Below, in pieces: positions 45,095 through 55,999 of a stretch of DNA of 64,000 nt. The stretch is from contig OY756971.1 of NCBI GenBank assembly GCA_963580455.1, positions 14,903,001 to 14,967,000 on the forward strand, in the 5' to 3' direction. The stretch's first letter is position 1; every line of letters starts with the position of its first letter. Made by a program: the position numbers and the translations under genes. The stretch is from Euonymus europaeus (Eukaryota; Streptophyta; Magnoliopsida; Celastrales; Celastraceae). Below the pieces are notes generated by a model. That model made no database searches and was not told the origin of the DNA. It saw only the letters and a program-made list of their open reading frames with translations.

Positions 45095-45560
45095 ATAATA
45101 AAAATGGAAGTTCAGTATTATATGTCTGACATGAATTATTTTTGAAAGAAAATACCAACTTATGGTATGACTACATAGTCTTAAAAATACCAACTTATGG
45201 CATGCGATTGAATTTAATCCTAAAAATATCAACTGATGGTATTTATTGGAGTTAACTTTGGTGACCGAATTCCATAATTAAAAGAATTATCTCATGTAGT
45301 CACCCACACAAATACACACACACACACACACACACCCACACGCACATGCACACACACATATATGTGTGTGTGTGTGTGATTTTGACATATACAACGAGAT
45401 AAATGTGTCTCTTTCACATTATATATGTATATATTATATATAGATATGAATTATATATACATATATCATATATCAAAATAAAAGTATCACTTTTTCACTC
45501 AATCTTTCACATATATCGGATCACAACATACTTTAGAATCTTTGGTTTGGGCTAAATTTT
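45095..45560. repeat. Short hairpin repeats and AC/GT microsatellite
   Basis: Three near-copies of AAAATACCAACTTATGGTAT lie at about 45150, 45184 and 45225, each able to fold as ATACCA/TGGTAT. At 45311-45378 an (AC)n tract turns into (GT)n around CATATATG, giving a long perfect inverted repeat at about 45349-45378. AT-rich spacer follows. Confidence 0.7.
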
Positions 45561-46541
45561 TTATTTATATTTTAGATAATCTGTGATTCAAACATTTATA
45601 GTGTATGACATCATCACCGAAATTATTATTGGTACTCCTAATGAAATTGAAAAAATAGTTTTTCCCTCCTCTTATTTTCTCTAAACACAATGACCCACTA
45701 TTTTATTTTATGTGCATTCGATGTTGTGATCAAATCGTGGTTGGGATAATCATGGATATTGATTGTTGTTTGTTGATCCATAGTCGGAACTTTGAGATTA
45801 ATGAATGTTTGCCCCAGAAAGGTCACTCGGGTATTATTGTTGTGTTACGTGACATGAGCATATGAGATATCATATTGATGCATTGCCTTTTCATTTGGAT
45901 TCGGTCTATAATTGTTATTTACTATATTTACCCTTATTGAGCTTCTAGCTCACCCTTTCCATTTTCTTCATCCCTACAAGTGAGACTGGTACGAGTGCCG
46001 GTGTTGCAAATCATTATACACGCAACTATGGTATGGATGACAGTTTTAGGGATAGGATTCGGGAAAATGAGTGCGTTGAACTTTACTTGTTATCATGTTT
46101 GTGTTAAATAACTTATGTCTTATCGCTAATTGCACCAGTGGGTGTGTTTGTGTACGGTTAGTTGGTAATCATTATGATTGTATCTTTTGAACTAGGGGAA
46201 GTGGATATGTTCTGATGTATGATGATTGAGATTGCTTATATTGTGTGAATTGTGATATTTGTATGAGAATCAGTTTGTGCATGCTGCTAGATGGCCTAAG
46301 GCCATGCTAGGTTGGGATTTGCATGCTGATAGATGACCGGAGACCCTGTTAGGTGATGGTGTGATTCGTTTTTTATCGTCGCGTTTGTTCCAGGTGGGCA
46401 TTCCTCAATATACGGGGAGATGCTGTCGAATTTTTTGATTTTGGTGTTTCTCTAGTTGAGTGAACTAGGGTTAAAATCTAAGGTTTTGACCTAGGAAGGT
46501 TCGGGTAGCATCATGTGACGTACCAGAATCGGGGCGTCACA
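45561..46541 (+). mobile_element. Truncated chromovirus LTR
   Basis: Collinear with the 3' half of the LTR fragment at 16600-18468 (GTGACATGAGCAT, ATTTACCCTTATTGAGCTTC, GAGACTGGTACGAGTGCCGG). It ends TCGGGGCGTCACA. The left side is lost. Confidence 0.6.
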
Positions 46542-47208
46542 TTAGAGATGGCAAATGTCTCTATATCAGTGTATTTCTGATTTGATCTAGTCAAACAATA
46601 GAAAATTTTGTTGACTAGATAATGGATATGAATATGGATAAAATTCGAAGTTCTTGAATGCATATAGATTTAGGCATATCCGATTCGACCCGAACGTGCG
46701 GATATCCGATTCTATCTGATTATATCTAGTCCAATTCTACCCAACACACACACACATATGTATAATATAGTTCATATACAATTATGTAATTGACAATTAA
46801 TGTCATTAATATATTTATATACATTATAATTGTCAACATATGAATGTTTTTTTTATGTAATTTGAATTAATTGTAATTTATAATAACACTATATAATGTG
46901 ATATGATCTCATATTACTAATTCAAATATTCAATTGATTAATATTTTTAAAATCCTAATTAATAAAATTAATATTAAATACTAAAAATATAATAATATAA
47001 ATTCTAAACCTAACAATAAGATCATAAATTAAGATGTAAGAACAAAAAACTTATTAACAAAAAAAAAAAAAACTTACTTTAAATCTGGGGCGGAAGTGCG
47101 GAACAGGAGTGGAATGGGCCGGGTCAGGACGCTGAACCGCCAACATTTTTCAGGGTCTCTCAATCTAGTTTTCTCTCTCCTAGATCTCGGTGCACCTCTC
47201 ACTTATCA
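46542..47208 (+). promoter_or_regulatory. Spacer, promoter and 5' UTR of the PRA1 gene
   Basis: 46542-47080 is AT-rich with a CA microsatellite and no gene. 47085-47208 changes to GC-richer host sequence containing an ATGGGCC site II-like word and a CTTTCTCTCTCC leader before the ATG. Confidence 0.4.
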
Positions 47209-47784
47209 ATGTCGCTAAAACCAGGCGGTGCCGCCGCCGGCTCCTCTCAGCATCCAACCTCAAGCACCATCGCTGCCACATCCTCGCTCACTTTCTTCTC
47301 ACGCGCCACTCACACCTCTTGCTCCCTGATCGCCACTCGCCGCCCCTGGCGGGAGCTCCTCAATTTCTCCTCCATCTTCCGCCCCTACAGCTACTCTGAA
47401 GCCATCTCCCGCGTGAAGCGAAACCTCAATTACTTTCGCGTCAATTACGCCATGGTCTTCCTCTTTATCCTGTTCGTAAGCCTTCTCTGGCACCCGGTTT
47501 CCATGATTGTCTTCTTGTTGATTTTTGTTGCCTGGTTCTTTCTCTACTTCAACCGTGATGGGTATGGTCCCTTGGTGGTGTTCAAAAGGGATTTGGATGA
47601 TAAAGCTATGCTGTTGGGTCTTGGGTTTCTTACTATCTTGGTATTGGTTTTTACTCATGTAGGACTGAATGTGTTGGTGTCTCTAATTGTTGTGGTTGTG
47701 GTTGTGGGCCTGCACGCTGCTTTTCGTGGCACGGAGGACTTGTTTCTTGATGAGGAGAGTGCTGCGGAACGTGGGTTACTCTAG
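47209..47784 (+). CDS. PRA1 family protein (prenylated Rab acceptor), subgroup E-like
   Basis: Single exon, 191 residues, intact. The N-terminus (1-44) is Ser/Ala-rich and variable. The PRA1 domain covers about 45-185, with [32 protein letters not shown] and [15 protein letters not shown]. Two hydrophobic hairpins (about 80-113 and 133-170) are separated by a charged loop with the DLDDK motif. The C-terminus [12 protein letters not shown] contains acidic ER-export-like residues. Plant PRA1 proteins sit in ER, Golgi and endosomal membranes and interact with Rab GTPases in vesicle traffic. [10 protein letters not shown] and [15 protein letters not shown] are closest, from memory, to plant subgroup E. 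Usual length is 180-220, so it is full length. The ATG is in good context and the first one in frame. No intron, as usual in this family. Confidence 0.92.
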   Translation: MSLKPGGAAAGSSQHPTSSTIAATSSLTFFSRATHTSCSLIATRRPWRELLNFSSIFRPYSYSEAISRVKRNLNYFRVNYAMVFLFILFVSLLWHPVSMIVFLLIFVAWFFLYFNRDGYGPLVVFKRDLDDKAMLLGLGFLTILVLVFTHVGLNVLVSLIVVVVVVGLHAAFRGTEDLFLDEESAAERGLL

Positions 47785-49590
47785 GTTGTGGGTAGTCAGA
47801 TGTCCAGCCCCACGAATTATGCCAAAATTTGAATTAATTGAAACAGCTAAAGATGCTCATCTTCTATCACTTGTGATTGTCAAGGCTTTTTTATTGACGC
47901 AAGTTCTAGTGGCTTAGAATTGATTTGCAGTGGGTGTTAGGGTTTTGTCTACTGTGATTTTGTCATTTACAGTGAAGCATCAATCTGTATTTGTTTCGGC
48001 ATTTTCTGGTGTTTCTGCTAACTTGGGATGATGAGTTTGATTACATTGCACCGGAAAATTGTTTGTTTTGCAATGTCAAAGAAGATATGAGGCGTCCCGG
48101 CTTAAAAGAGGGAAGGTGATATATTTTTTTTGCTCTGTTCTGTTAGAAATTAGAATATTCATATTGAACAATTAATTTGATTTAGTCATTCATATATGAT
48201 AGACACTGGGTTAACTTCGCGAATGTATGCATGCATCTCTTGCTTAGCTAATGTCAAATCATTGCAAAATTGCATTGCCTAATTGTTTCGATCGCAAAGC
48301 TTACTTGATTTGTTGCAGTATTTCCTACTCTACTTCAAAGTGAAATATGGTGCGACTCAATTCTTCCCTAGCATATGGGTTATGCAGGATCCAGCTTGCA
48401 AAATCAATGAATATGATTCTACTGTATCACTTAATGAATGTGTCTTATTCAAAATAGCTCATCATTTTTCCTTGATGTTATTTCTTTTAATTCAAATTCC
48501 TTAACATGAACAATTTGCCAGGGGTATTGGGCATTTTCTGGCGGCTTATGATGCAGAGATAGTAAAATATTCAGTACTGGTATTGTTTATGTTTTTTTTA
48601 TAGTGCTAATGAGTCTGATAGTCCCCTTAAGTTTTGAACTCTCTGGATGTTACTTCAGGATTGTTTTCCTTTTAGATTGTATTTTAAGTGTTCTCTTGAT
48701 GATATACTCGGCATGAGCAAAATCCGGGTCCTCAAGAACTGTTGATATTGTTTTCGTCTTTCCCTCTTTTTTTTCAGATTATAGCAAAATAATTTACTAA
48801 GAATGGCACTGAGGGACTTCATCCCAGGTACAGTGGGCTTACAAGACATTCCTTTCCTTTCAGGCATTCTAAAAGATTGCTAGAGGGTTGGAAAACCATA
48901 TAATTGACAGTCCTCACGATTGGGATTTGGGTAACCAATACCCTTGGAAAAATAGACATGCCATCCGTGTTTTAAACAACCCTAGCTTCTTTATTCTTAT
49001 CTTGAGTGCACATACTCGGGGAATGTTTTTATCAGCTATTATGGTTGACACGGAGTTTCTGTCATCCAAACTAGTTGAAGCATTCTCATTGGAGCTTTCA
49101 GAAAACAGTTGTTCTATGTTTTTTCTCATGAAATACTAGATGATCTACTGAAATGATCTGCAGATGGAGAAACACTTTTTGCTTTTGGAAATAAGGATGA
49201 TTATTGTACCTTTTTTTTGATTGATTTATGGCGCCAATCCACAAAGATAGATGAACTTTAATAATAATTTTTTTGAGATCTGGGGGAAGTCTCAATCAAT
49301 AGGATTTTTCTACCGATGCCTTTTCGACGTGAGATATTTATCTTTTAATAGTAATGGGCGTGAAAAATCTTACTAGCCATATGTGTATTCTATATAAAAT
49401 AAGAGTACAAGTAACTCGGGATAGTTCTTCGTCCCACCACGCTCTGCCCCATCCCCATCCGCATCCGCATCCTCAATGCCATCCTCATGCCACCCCTATT
49501 AATAATAATTCTATCCTCTTTTAAATATTAGCCACGAAATGAGGGTAAAACTAATTAAGTAAATTGGCTGATATTGCTAAATAAAATAAT
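47785..49590. other. 3' flank of PRA1 and non-coding spacer
   Basis: No convincing gene. The first few hundred bases are probably the PRA1 3' UTR. A run of CATCCCCATCCGCATCCGCATCC at about 49450 is a small degenerate repeat. Confidence 0.4.
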
Positions 49591-49599
49591 ACAAAATCC

Positions 49600-49960
49600 T
49601 TATTACACGCCTGATGATGTCCGAAATTGAATGGTTTGAGTGACGTATCAGGATATGACCGAGCTAGGTCTTTCGGTTGATGTTGCTCTCCGAATGATGG
49701 TGTTCCTGTATAAAGGAACAAACTTGAGCTAATGACCTATCAGAGGTTGTTATATGATATTAACGCTCTAACACTCAAGTCAGATTTGAACGTATAAGCC
49801 TCCTCGAGTGTGTAGCTTAGCACTCTAAAAGTTATGTATTTGGCAGTAGAATGCGTGTCCAGAGCTTACCTGGTAGAGGTTCCCTATACTGATGGAGTTC
49901 TTACTCTCCTTTTAGGAATCAGGTTCTTATTTGAGAAGAGTTCTTGTTGCAATAGGAAAT
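49600..49960 (-). mobile_element. Minus-strand Tat/Retand-type LTR end
   Basis: On the minus strand it reads GAAAGACCTAGCTCGGTCA, CTGATACGTCA, TTTCGGACATCATCAG. This matches the end of the plus-strand LTR at 12640-12711. It probably belongs to the minus-strand integrase remnants at 52430-53620. Confidence 0.6.
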
Positions 49961-50739
49961 TATTTTAGTTCAGGGAGAGTCCTTGTTGGTAAAAACCCAT
50001 TTTCCCTAAGGGTTTACCTCTATCAAAGGAGTCGGTGTTGGGATGATGTCCTAAAACTAGACCATGTAAAGACAATTATGCGTTCAAGATTAAACATTTC
50101 ATATTTGTGTTCCAAAATATTTTATTTGAAATATTTTATTTATATGTGAATGTTCTATCAAGCTCTAAGGATGTTAGATATATAAATCTTGGATACTCAA
50201 ATACACTTTAAGTGTGAGTATAGATTGACACAAGATTCATTATTATATCCTAAAACATTAGTCACAAGCAGACTGAAAAATCTAGGCACTTTGTTGATAT
50301 AGGTAGTATTGCATGGACATCTTCAATTAGGGGAATGGGTTCTCTTAATCATTTGAGGGGATTCTCGGATTGGTGCACTAGTGTATATGTCGACATATAC
50401 ATTGACGAACTTACATCGGAATGAACAACAAAAAATGTGCTATCAAAGAGTTGTTCGTCCTATAGCTGTGGGGTACGATATATCTCAAACTTGAGTGGGT
50501 CAATACGTTTATACTTATAACGTGTGCGTTTTGATTCATCAATAAGTAAGACGCACTATTGTCAATAATCTTGATGAGTTGGATGTATGCCACCTACAAT
50601 ATAGTCATTCATGTACTTTCAGTTACGGAAGTGTAAGAACCCATCTGAGAGGTTTAAATTAATCTATACAGAAATTATGCATAGTGATTCTAACGAATCA
50701 AGAGTTATGAATTAAATTGATTGACGGGTCAATTTAATA
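49961..50739. other. Unassigned repeat-like DNA
   Basis: TGTTGGGATGATGTCCTAAA at 50037 looks like an LTR start, but I find no matching end. No coding sequence. Confidence 0.3.
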
Positions 50740-51315
50740 CGTTTAGAGGATAGATCCAAAGGAATCTAGAGCTCATAGGAAATATGGATTTTGGAGTGAT
50801 TGATAGTTGATAGTTGTTTGACTAAATTTATACTATATGTATAGGTGATGTATAGATTTATTGTTGGCATGTCATATTTTCCATTCTGTCTTATTTTATT
50901 TGATATCTCGCTTGCCTTCACTATCGTATTCGTTGTTTCCTCCACTTGAATATCTGTCTAATATGTATCCAAGTTCCTACTGGGCTTTATAGCTCACCCA
51001 TTTCTTCTCTAATATTTTTCTAACGAGTACATTGATGATGGCCAACACCCTACAATGTGAGTGAGAGACCCATAGATATATGAATGTGGTTGGGTATTAT
51101 CTAGTTAGGATTTTCCGTAGTATTTTTACATGAACTCTATTGTACTATTTGCTTCCGCGTGATTTTGATTTGGTTTAACTATTTTTAAAACATTGTGTAA
51201 ACTTTTCATATTAATTTTAAACTTTTAATTCAATAAATGAAGAACTTTTCATATTTAATATAATTGTGGGTAGTTTAAGCATTTCGCAGAATCCCCATCG
51301 GGACTGGGCGTTATA
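50740..51315 (+). mobile_element. Truncated chromovirus-type LTR end
   Basis: Contains CCAAGTTCCTACTGGGCTTTATAGCTCACCC, the block seen as TCCCTACTGAGCTTTGTGGCTCATCC in the inner chromovirus LTR. Ends CGGGACTGGGCGTTATA, a decayed GGCGTTACA end. Confidence 0.55.
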
Positions 51316-51984
51316 GATATCTTCCTTTTGAACGAAGCGCTTGGCCGAATAGAGTTGGCCTTGCAGCTTTCTTAGTAGTATCTCAAGAATTCAAATGAGA
51401 CAGAGGAGTTGCTCATGAAGGATGCAGGTTGCTCGGCAGAAGTTAGCTATCGAGGCTGAAGGGGCCCGACTTTCCAAGGACGGGCATTTGCTTGGTTTCC
51501 AAGAATTCAAGTCATCTCTGAATCTCCAACTCTTTTGGCAAGAGGGCTTCTTTTGCTATCAAACTACAATGAAGGATGCGAAGAGATTCATGGTAAGCAA
51601 AGGTTAAGCTTGGGCATCCATGAAGATTTGTGTCCAGTGCTCGTTGGGAATAATGAGGAGGATGTAAGCAAGGAAGATTCTTATGAGCAACTCTGATTGC
51701 TATAGGAGGCAAGAAATGGCGATGACAAAGAAGGCGATCTTTCCTCTGTTGACCCTACTACTTCCTGCATTCATTCGGCCAACCTTAAGGAGCTAGCTGA
51801 GTAGCAAGCCGATGAAGAAAATACTTCTCATATCAAAATTTAGTTCTTTTATATTCTGAACAATCTTCTCTGATCCTGTGTGGTCCTTTTGTAATAACAT
51901 CTTAATAATTGTTCTTTTTGTCCAAGTTTCTTTTTGGCTTCCTTTTTCTTATTGCTTGTGCTAATGGGTGAATGCCTTTATGAT
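51316..51984. other. Non-coding interior of the minus-strand Tat-type element
   Basis: No recognised protein. A 61-codon plus-strand frame at 51422 matches nothing I know. The composition is less AT-rich than its surroundings. Confidence 0.3.
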
Positions 51985-52240
51985 TGGTCGTTGTAACTTG
52001 GAGAGACATAAGTTGTAATATGAAATAAAGGATGGTGATCAACTATTGTAATTTTGAGGAGTCTAAGTTGTAGTGCGATAATGAGGAAAAATGCTCTGCC
52101 ATTGTAACTTAGAGAAATCTAAGTTGTAATGCGATACCAAGGGTAGTATTCCCACCATTGTAACTTAGAAGTGTCTAAGTTGTAATGCAAATTTTTGCTC
52201 GGTCAGTGTAGCTTAAAAAGGATTAAGCTATAATGTACCC
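51985..52240 (+). repeat. Tandem array of five short hairpins, period about 55 bp
   Basis: Units near 51986, 52044, 52098, 52156 and 52205 each carry an inverted repeat. The third reads ATTGTAACTTAGA, loop GAAA, TCTAAGTTGTAAT. The stem is 13 pairs if two G-U pairs are allowed, which favours plus-strand RNA. The fifth has TAGCTTAA/TTAAGCTA where others have TAACTTAG/CTAAGTTG, a compensatory change. They lie downstream of minus-strand integrase remnants. Function unknown. Confidence 0.75.
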
Positions 52241-52429
52241 GAGAATTGCTTCTTGCCATGAACTTCTCGTTTTGGTGACTTAAGTTTGGAAAGGTCTTTA
52301 TTGAAGAAAAACCTATTTTTATTGAATTCTAAAATCTTAGGTCCCATGCAAGAGAAAAACAAAACTACTAGCTTTGAAATCCTATGACTAAGTACATGCT
52401 GGGAAGAAAGAACTAAATGTAATATCTAC

Positions 52430-53620
52430 AAAGTTTTTGTGCATTCTATGGTTTGACAGTTTCTCAGGATTTTATATCTTGTAAGTCCTGTCAAGAGCAT
52501 TGCCTTTACAACCCGGTATGCTCCTTCCCAAGTTTCCCCAAGCTTGCTAGCTGCGGTGGCTTTCCTCAATACCTAGTCTCCTTTTGAGAATTTATTTTCT
52601 TGAATTCTTTTATTGTAATACATAGTTGTCCTCTATTTGTAAGCTGCAATTTGGATTTTGGCTTTCTCGCTAGCTTCTTCCAATAAGTCGAGACTGTTAA
52701 GTAACAACTCATTGTTTGTGTTGTCATCAAAGTTCTCTATTCCAGGACTAGGGATCCAATTCTCCACAGGGATAATAACTTCTATTTCGAACATAAGTGA
52801 AAAAGATGCCTCGCATGTTGATATCCTGGGGGTGGCCCTATACAACCATAGAACACGAGGGAGTTGCTCGGTCCAAAAGCCTTTGGCTTGATCAAGCGGA
52901 GCTTCAAGTCCTTGGAGTATAATATGATTGGTTACTTCAAATTTTCCATTAGCTCGGAAGGTTAACTCTTAACTCTTTGCAAAATTCTTGAATTGCATTG
53001 CTCACAAATTTTACGCCATTGTCGGTGATGATTACTTTAGGAATGCCATATCTAGAAATAACAATTTCTAATTCCTTGAATTTGTGGGTAGTGATTATGG
53101 CTAACGACTTAGCTTTTGCCCACTTTGTCAAGTAGTCCATAGTGACTATGAGGAACTTCCTTTGAGATGTAGTCTGAGGAAAGGTACTACCAAGTCAAGC
53201 CCACATTGTGCGAATGGGAAAAGGGTTTTGGATAACTATCATCTCAGCTGGTGGGAGGCGAGGTACGTTGGCATGTCGTTCATGTTTATCACACTTTTGC
53301 ACTAACTTCTTACCATCCTTTTTCATGCATGCTTGGCCAATAGTATCCACAACATAAGACTTTATTGGCTAAAATCGTTGCTCTATCATGGCTTCCACAA
53401 ATCTCTTTATGGACTTCTCTAAAAGCGTAATCGAATTCTCGAGGAGATAGGCGCTTGAGATAGAGAGTGTATAAGATCTTCGATAAAGATTACACTGAAT
53501 AATTGAGTATCTCGTTGCTCTTGCTAGGAGATTCATAGACTCTTTTTTATCTTCTAGAAGATTTCCTTTAAAGAGAAAATCCGAGATTGGATCCATCTAT
53601 GATGGCTCTACATTTGTCTT
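52430..53620 (-). pseudogene. Integrase remnants of a Tat/Retand-type Gypsy element
   Basis: In minus-strand order: an RNase H-integrase linker with HHCC-domain traces (53369-53596), an integrase core scrap (52949-53140) with MDYLTKWAKAKSLA, GIPKVIITDNGVKFVS, and a C-terminal region (52633-52845) with TCEASFSLMFEIEVIIPVE, NNELLLNSLDLLEEASEKA and IAAYK. The second catalytic Asp (ITDNG) is kept; the frames are interrupted. The RT is lost upstream, where an Athila-type LTR begins. Confidence 0.8.
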
Positions 53621-53639
53621 GGTGATAACCTTTCTAATA

Positions 53640-54974
53640 TGCTCGACTTTGGGAGTATTTCACTAGAATGTAAGAACAAGTAAGCAATTATAGAAAATAA
53701 AAGGTAACAACTTTCAAATAAAGGGAACTTACACAACCAAAACATGGATTCATGATAGACTCTCAAAAGACACATTCGACATTGAACACTTAGCCAAATC
53801 TATCGACAAGATTGATAAATCATAATCTCCAATCAGTTATTAACGTGAACTCAACATCCACATTTAATTCTTGTTATCAATCGAATTGGTATTAAGAAAT
53901 CCTCTTCCTATCAATAACAACATTTAGTTCTATGGAGAAGCTAAGGCTGAACAATAATTTAACAAGCGAGAGCCGTTTAATTCATTCCATAATTCCTCAT
54001 AGGCACACAATGAAAACTTGGATCATAATCACGCTGCCCAATTGCTACTCTAACCAAGAAACACAGCAATTACATATCATGCACTTAGTATAGCATTCAA
54101 TCGCTCAAATTAATCAATTCATATGCAAATCAATCAATTAATCCATGCAATCATTGACAAAAACAACAGAAAACTACATATATTCAAATCAATAATGATA
54201 TTAAATATAAAGAACTGAGATTCAGAATCACATGAACTAGAGTAAAATCCCTTGAACCAAAGAAATAAACTAGCCGATCATCGTGCCAAGAAAAAACTAC
54301 GTACTATTTGAAAGTGTGTGATTTCTCTCTGTGTTTTTCTCTGCCCTCAGTTGTCCCCTTATGAATAATAAGTCCCCCCTCACATCTCCTAAACAAAACC
54401 TAATTAAAACTCCCAAAATCACTCAGTCTCCTTAACTCCTAAGAAACACAAATATGTCCAAATCTTCTAGCTTAATTATGGGCTAAATAACGTTTTTTCT
54501 GAGCTGGAACCCTTCACCAACGTTTAGCACCAGATGTGTAGATAATTATGGGCTTTTTAATCACTCAATTTGGCATCGGATGCTCAAGTTATGGACTTCT
54601 AAAGGTGTAATCCACAGACAGGAATCCTTCTTCTGATAGGACTTCTAGACATGACTTCGGGCTAATGTTTAAAGGCCCAAACATACTCTGATTTGTTTGA
54701 TCCAGCACTTCTTGGAAATCTTGAGATGGCCTCTAAAAGTTTATTGAAGATTGCATCTCATTCCGTTAGCTTATTCTACCTCATAACCTGCGAAACATCC
54801 ATGAAGGTCTGAAGAACAATAATCTTGGAAATTCCACTTTTAAACACTTTCTTAGCATTCCCCCATTGAGGTCATGCACATAAAATATAATCAAAAACCA
54901 ACCCCATAAGGCACAAGATTGAATGATTTGACCACATAAGAGGAATGCGAATATGTAGAAATATAATCACATCA
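53640..54974 (-). mobile_element. Probable 3' LTR of a minus-strand Athila-type element
   Basis: The right boundary follows from TAAGTGTGGGGGAATT (the polypurine tract, 54975-54990 read on the minus strand), after which the LTR would start TGATGTGATTATATTTCTAC. No coding. The left boundary near 53640, next to the Tat-type integrase, is uncertain. Confidence 0.5.
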
Positions 54975-55990
54975 AATTCCCCCACACTTAGCCTTTTACG
55001 CGTCCTTGAGTAAAACACCAATGCAAATCTAAACAGCTGCAAATCTCAGCTGCATTAGAGGCATTATCACAGTGCATACAATGATCATGAATTTTTCCAA
55101 TGGATGCCACATACCCATTCCGGAGTTCCATGAATGTGAACTAAATTAAAGCCAAGTATACACATATCTTTTTACTTCAATTCACAAGTAGTCTTGATCA
55201 GTCATGGGACCTTCACAACTAACATGACCAATTCATACACAAGTCACCTCTTTTCTTTTCCTCCATACCCCTACAATCTTTTTTTATTCCTTTACCTTTA
55301 TCTTTAAGATGAGTGAATTTTAAGCTCCTTCTCACCGAAGTAACAACACTTTCTTCTTCTTTTTTTTCTTTGTTTTTTTTTTATTTCTTCAGGTGATTGC
55401 ATTTTATGCTCCATCTCACCCTTTTTCTTTTCAAGAATGATAGGTGCATTTTATGCTCCATCCTACCAAAATGATTACCTATAATTATTTACTTAAACCC
55501 AGATATATGACTGACATAAAAGAAGATTATACAGAAGTTCATTGTGCAATCATTTACCATGCTTTGCTACTAAATCCACATATCCTCACAAGGTCTACTG
55601 TTTCAATCAGCTACTAAGAGCTAAATATACTTATCAAAAATTCATGACATTGCAATTACCCAAAATTAGGAAGTGGACCTCTATGTATGCGTAATTCAAA
55701 TGATCTACAACAATGCCTCAAATATATGTGATCAAATGCATTGCATAACAACACAACAATAAAAAGAAAATAATAACCCAAAAGTTCTCCCCCGCACTTA
55801 TTGTTGATAGTGCCCTCACTGTAAAGAAGCAACTTTATTGAAAGAAAACATGCATAATTATTCTAGAATAAGAGATAAAGAAAACTTAGTTGATTATGAC
55901 CGACAAGTCATCCTTCGGTTGCCTCCCAAGTAGCGCATTTGGTTTATGCTGTTAAGCTCAACGTTGCCACCCTCCTTAGTGACTGGAAAT
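54975..55990 (-). other. 3' untranslated region of the Athila-type element
   Basis: No gene. A repeated block TGCATTTTATGCTCCATC(T/C)(C/T)ACC occurs at 55397 and 55442, with a related TGAATTTTAAGCTCCTTCTCACC at 55313. TTGCCTCCCAAGTAGCGCATTTGG at 55918 is a sequence common beside Athila pol genes. A second purine-rich AGTGCGGGGGAGAA lies at about 55788. Confidence 0.55.
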
Positions 55991-55999
55991 GGGATCATG

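Noticed and set aside
27751..46541. A single plus-strand solo LTR from 27751 to 46541 interrupted by the nest
   Set aside because: The flanks GAGAC and TTAGA do not match, and the sequence at 44394-45094 reads as an LTR start on the minus strand.
47299..47658. 119-codon minus-strand frame
   Set aside because: It is the antisense shadow of the PRA1 gene.
51985..52240. CRISPR-like regular repeat array
   Set aside because: Units and spacers both vary, the context is a plant retroelement and no cas genes exist; it is better described as tandem hairpins.
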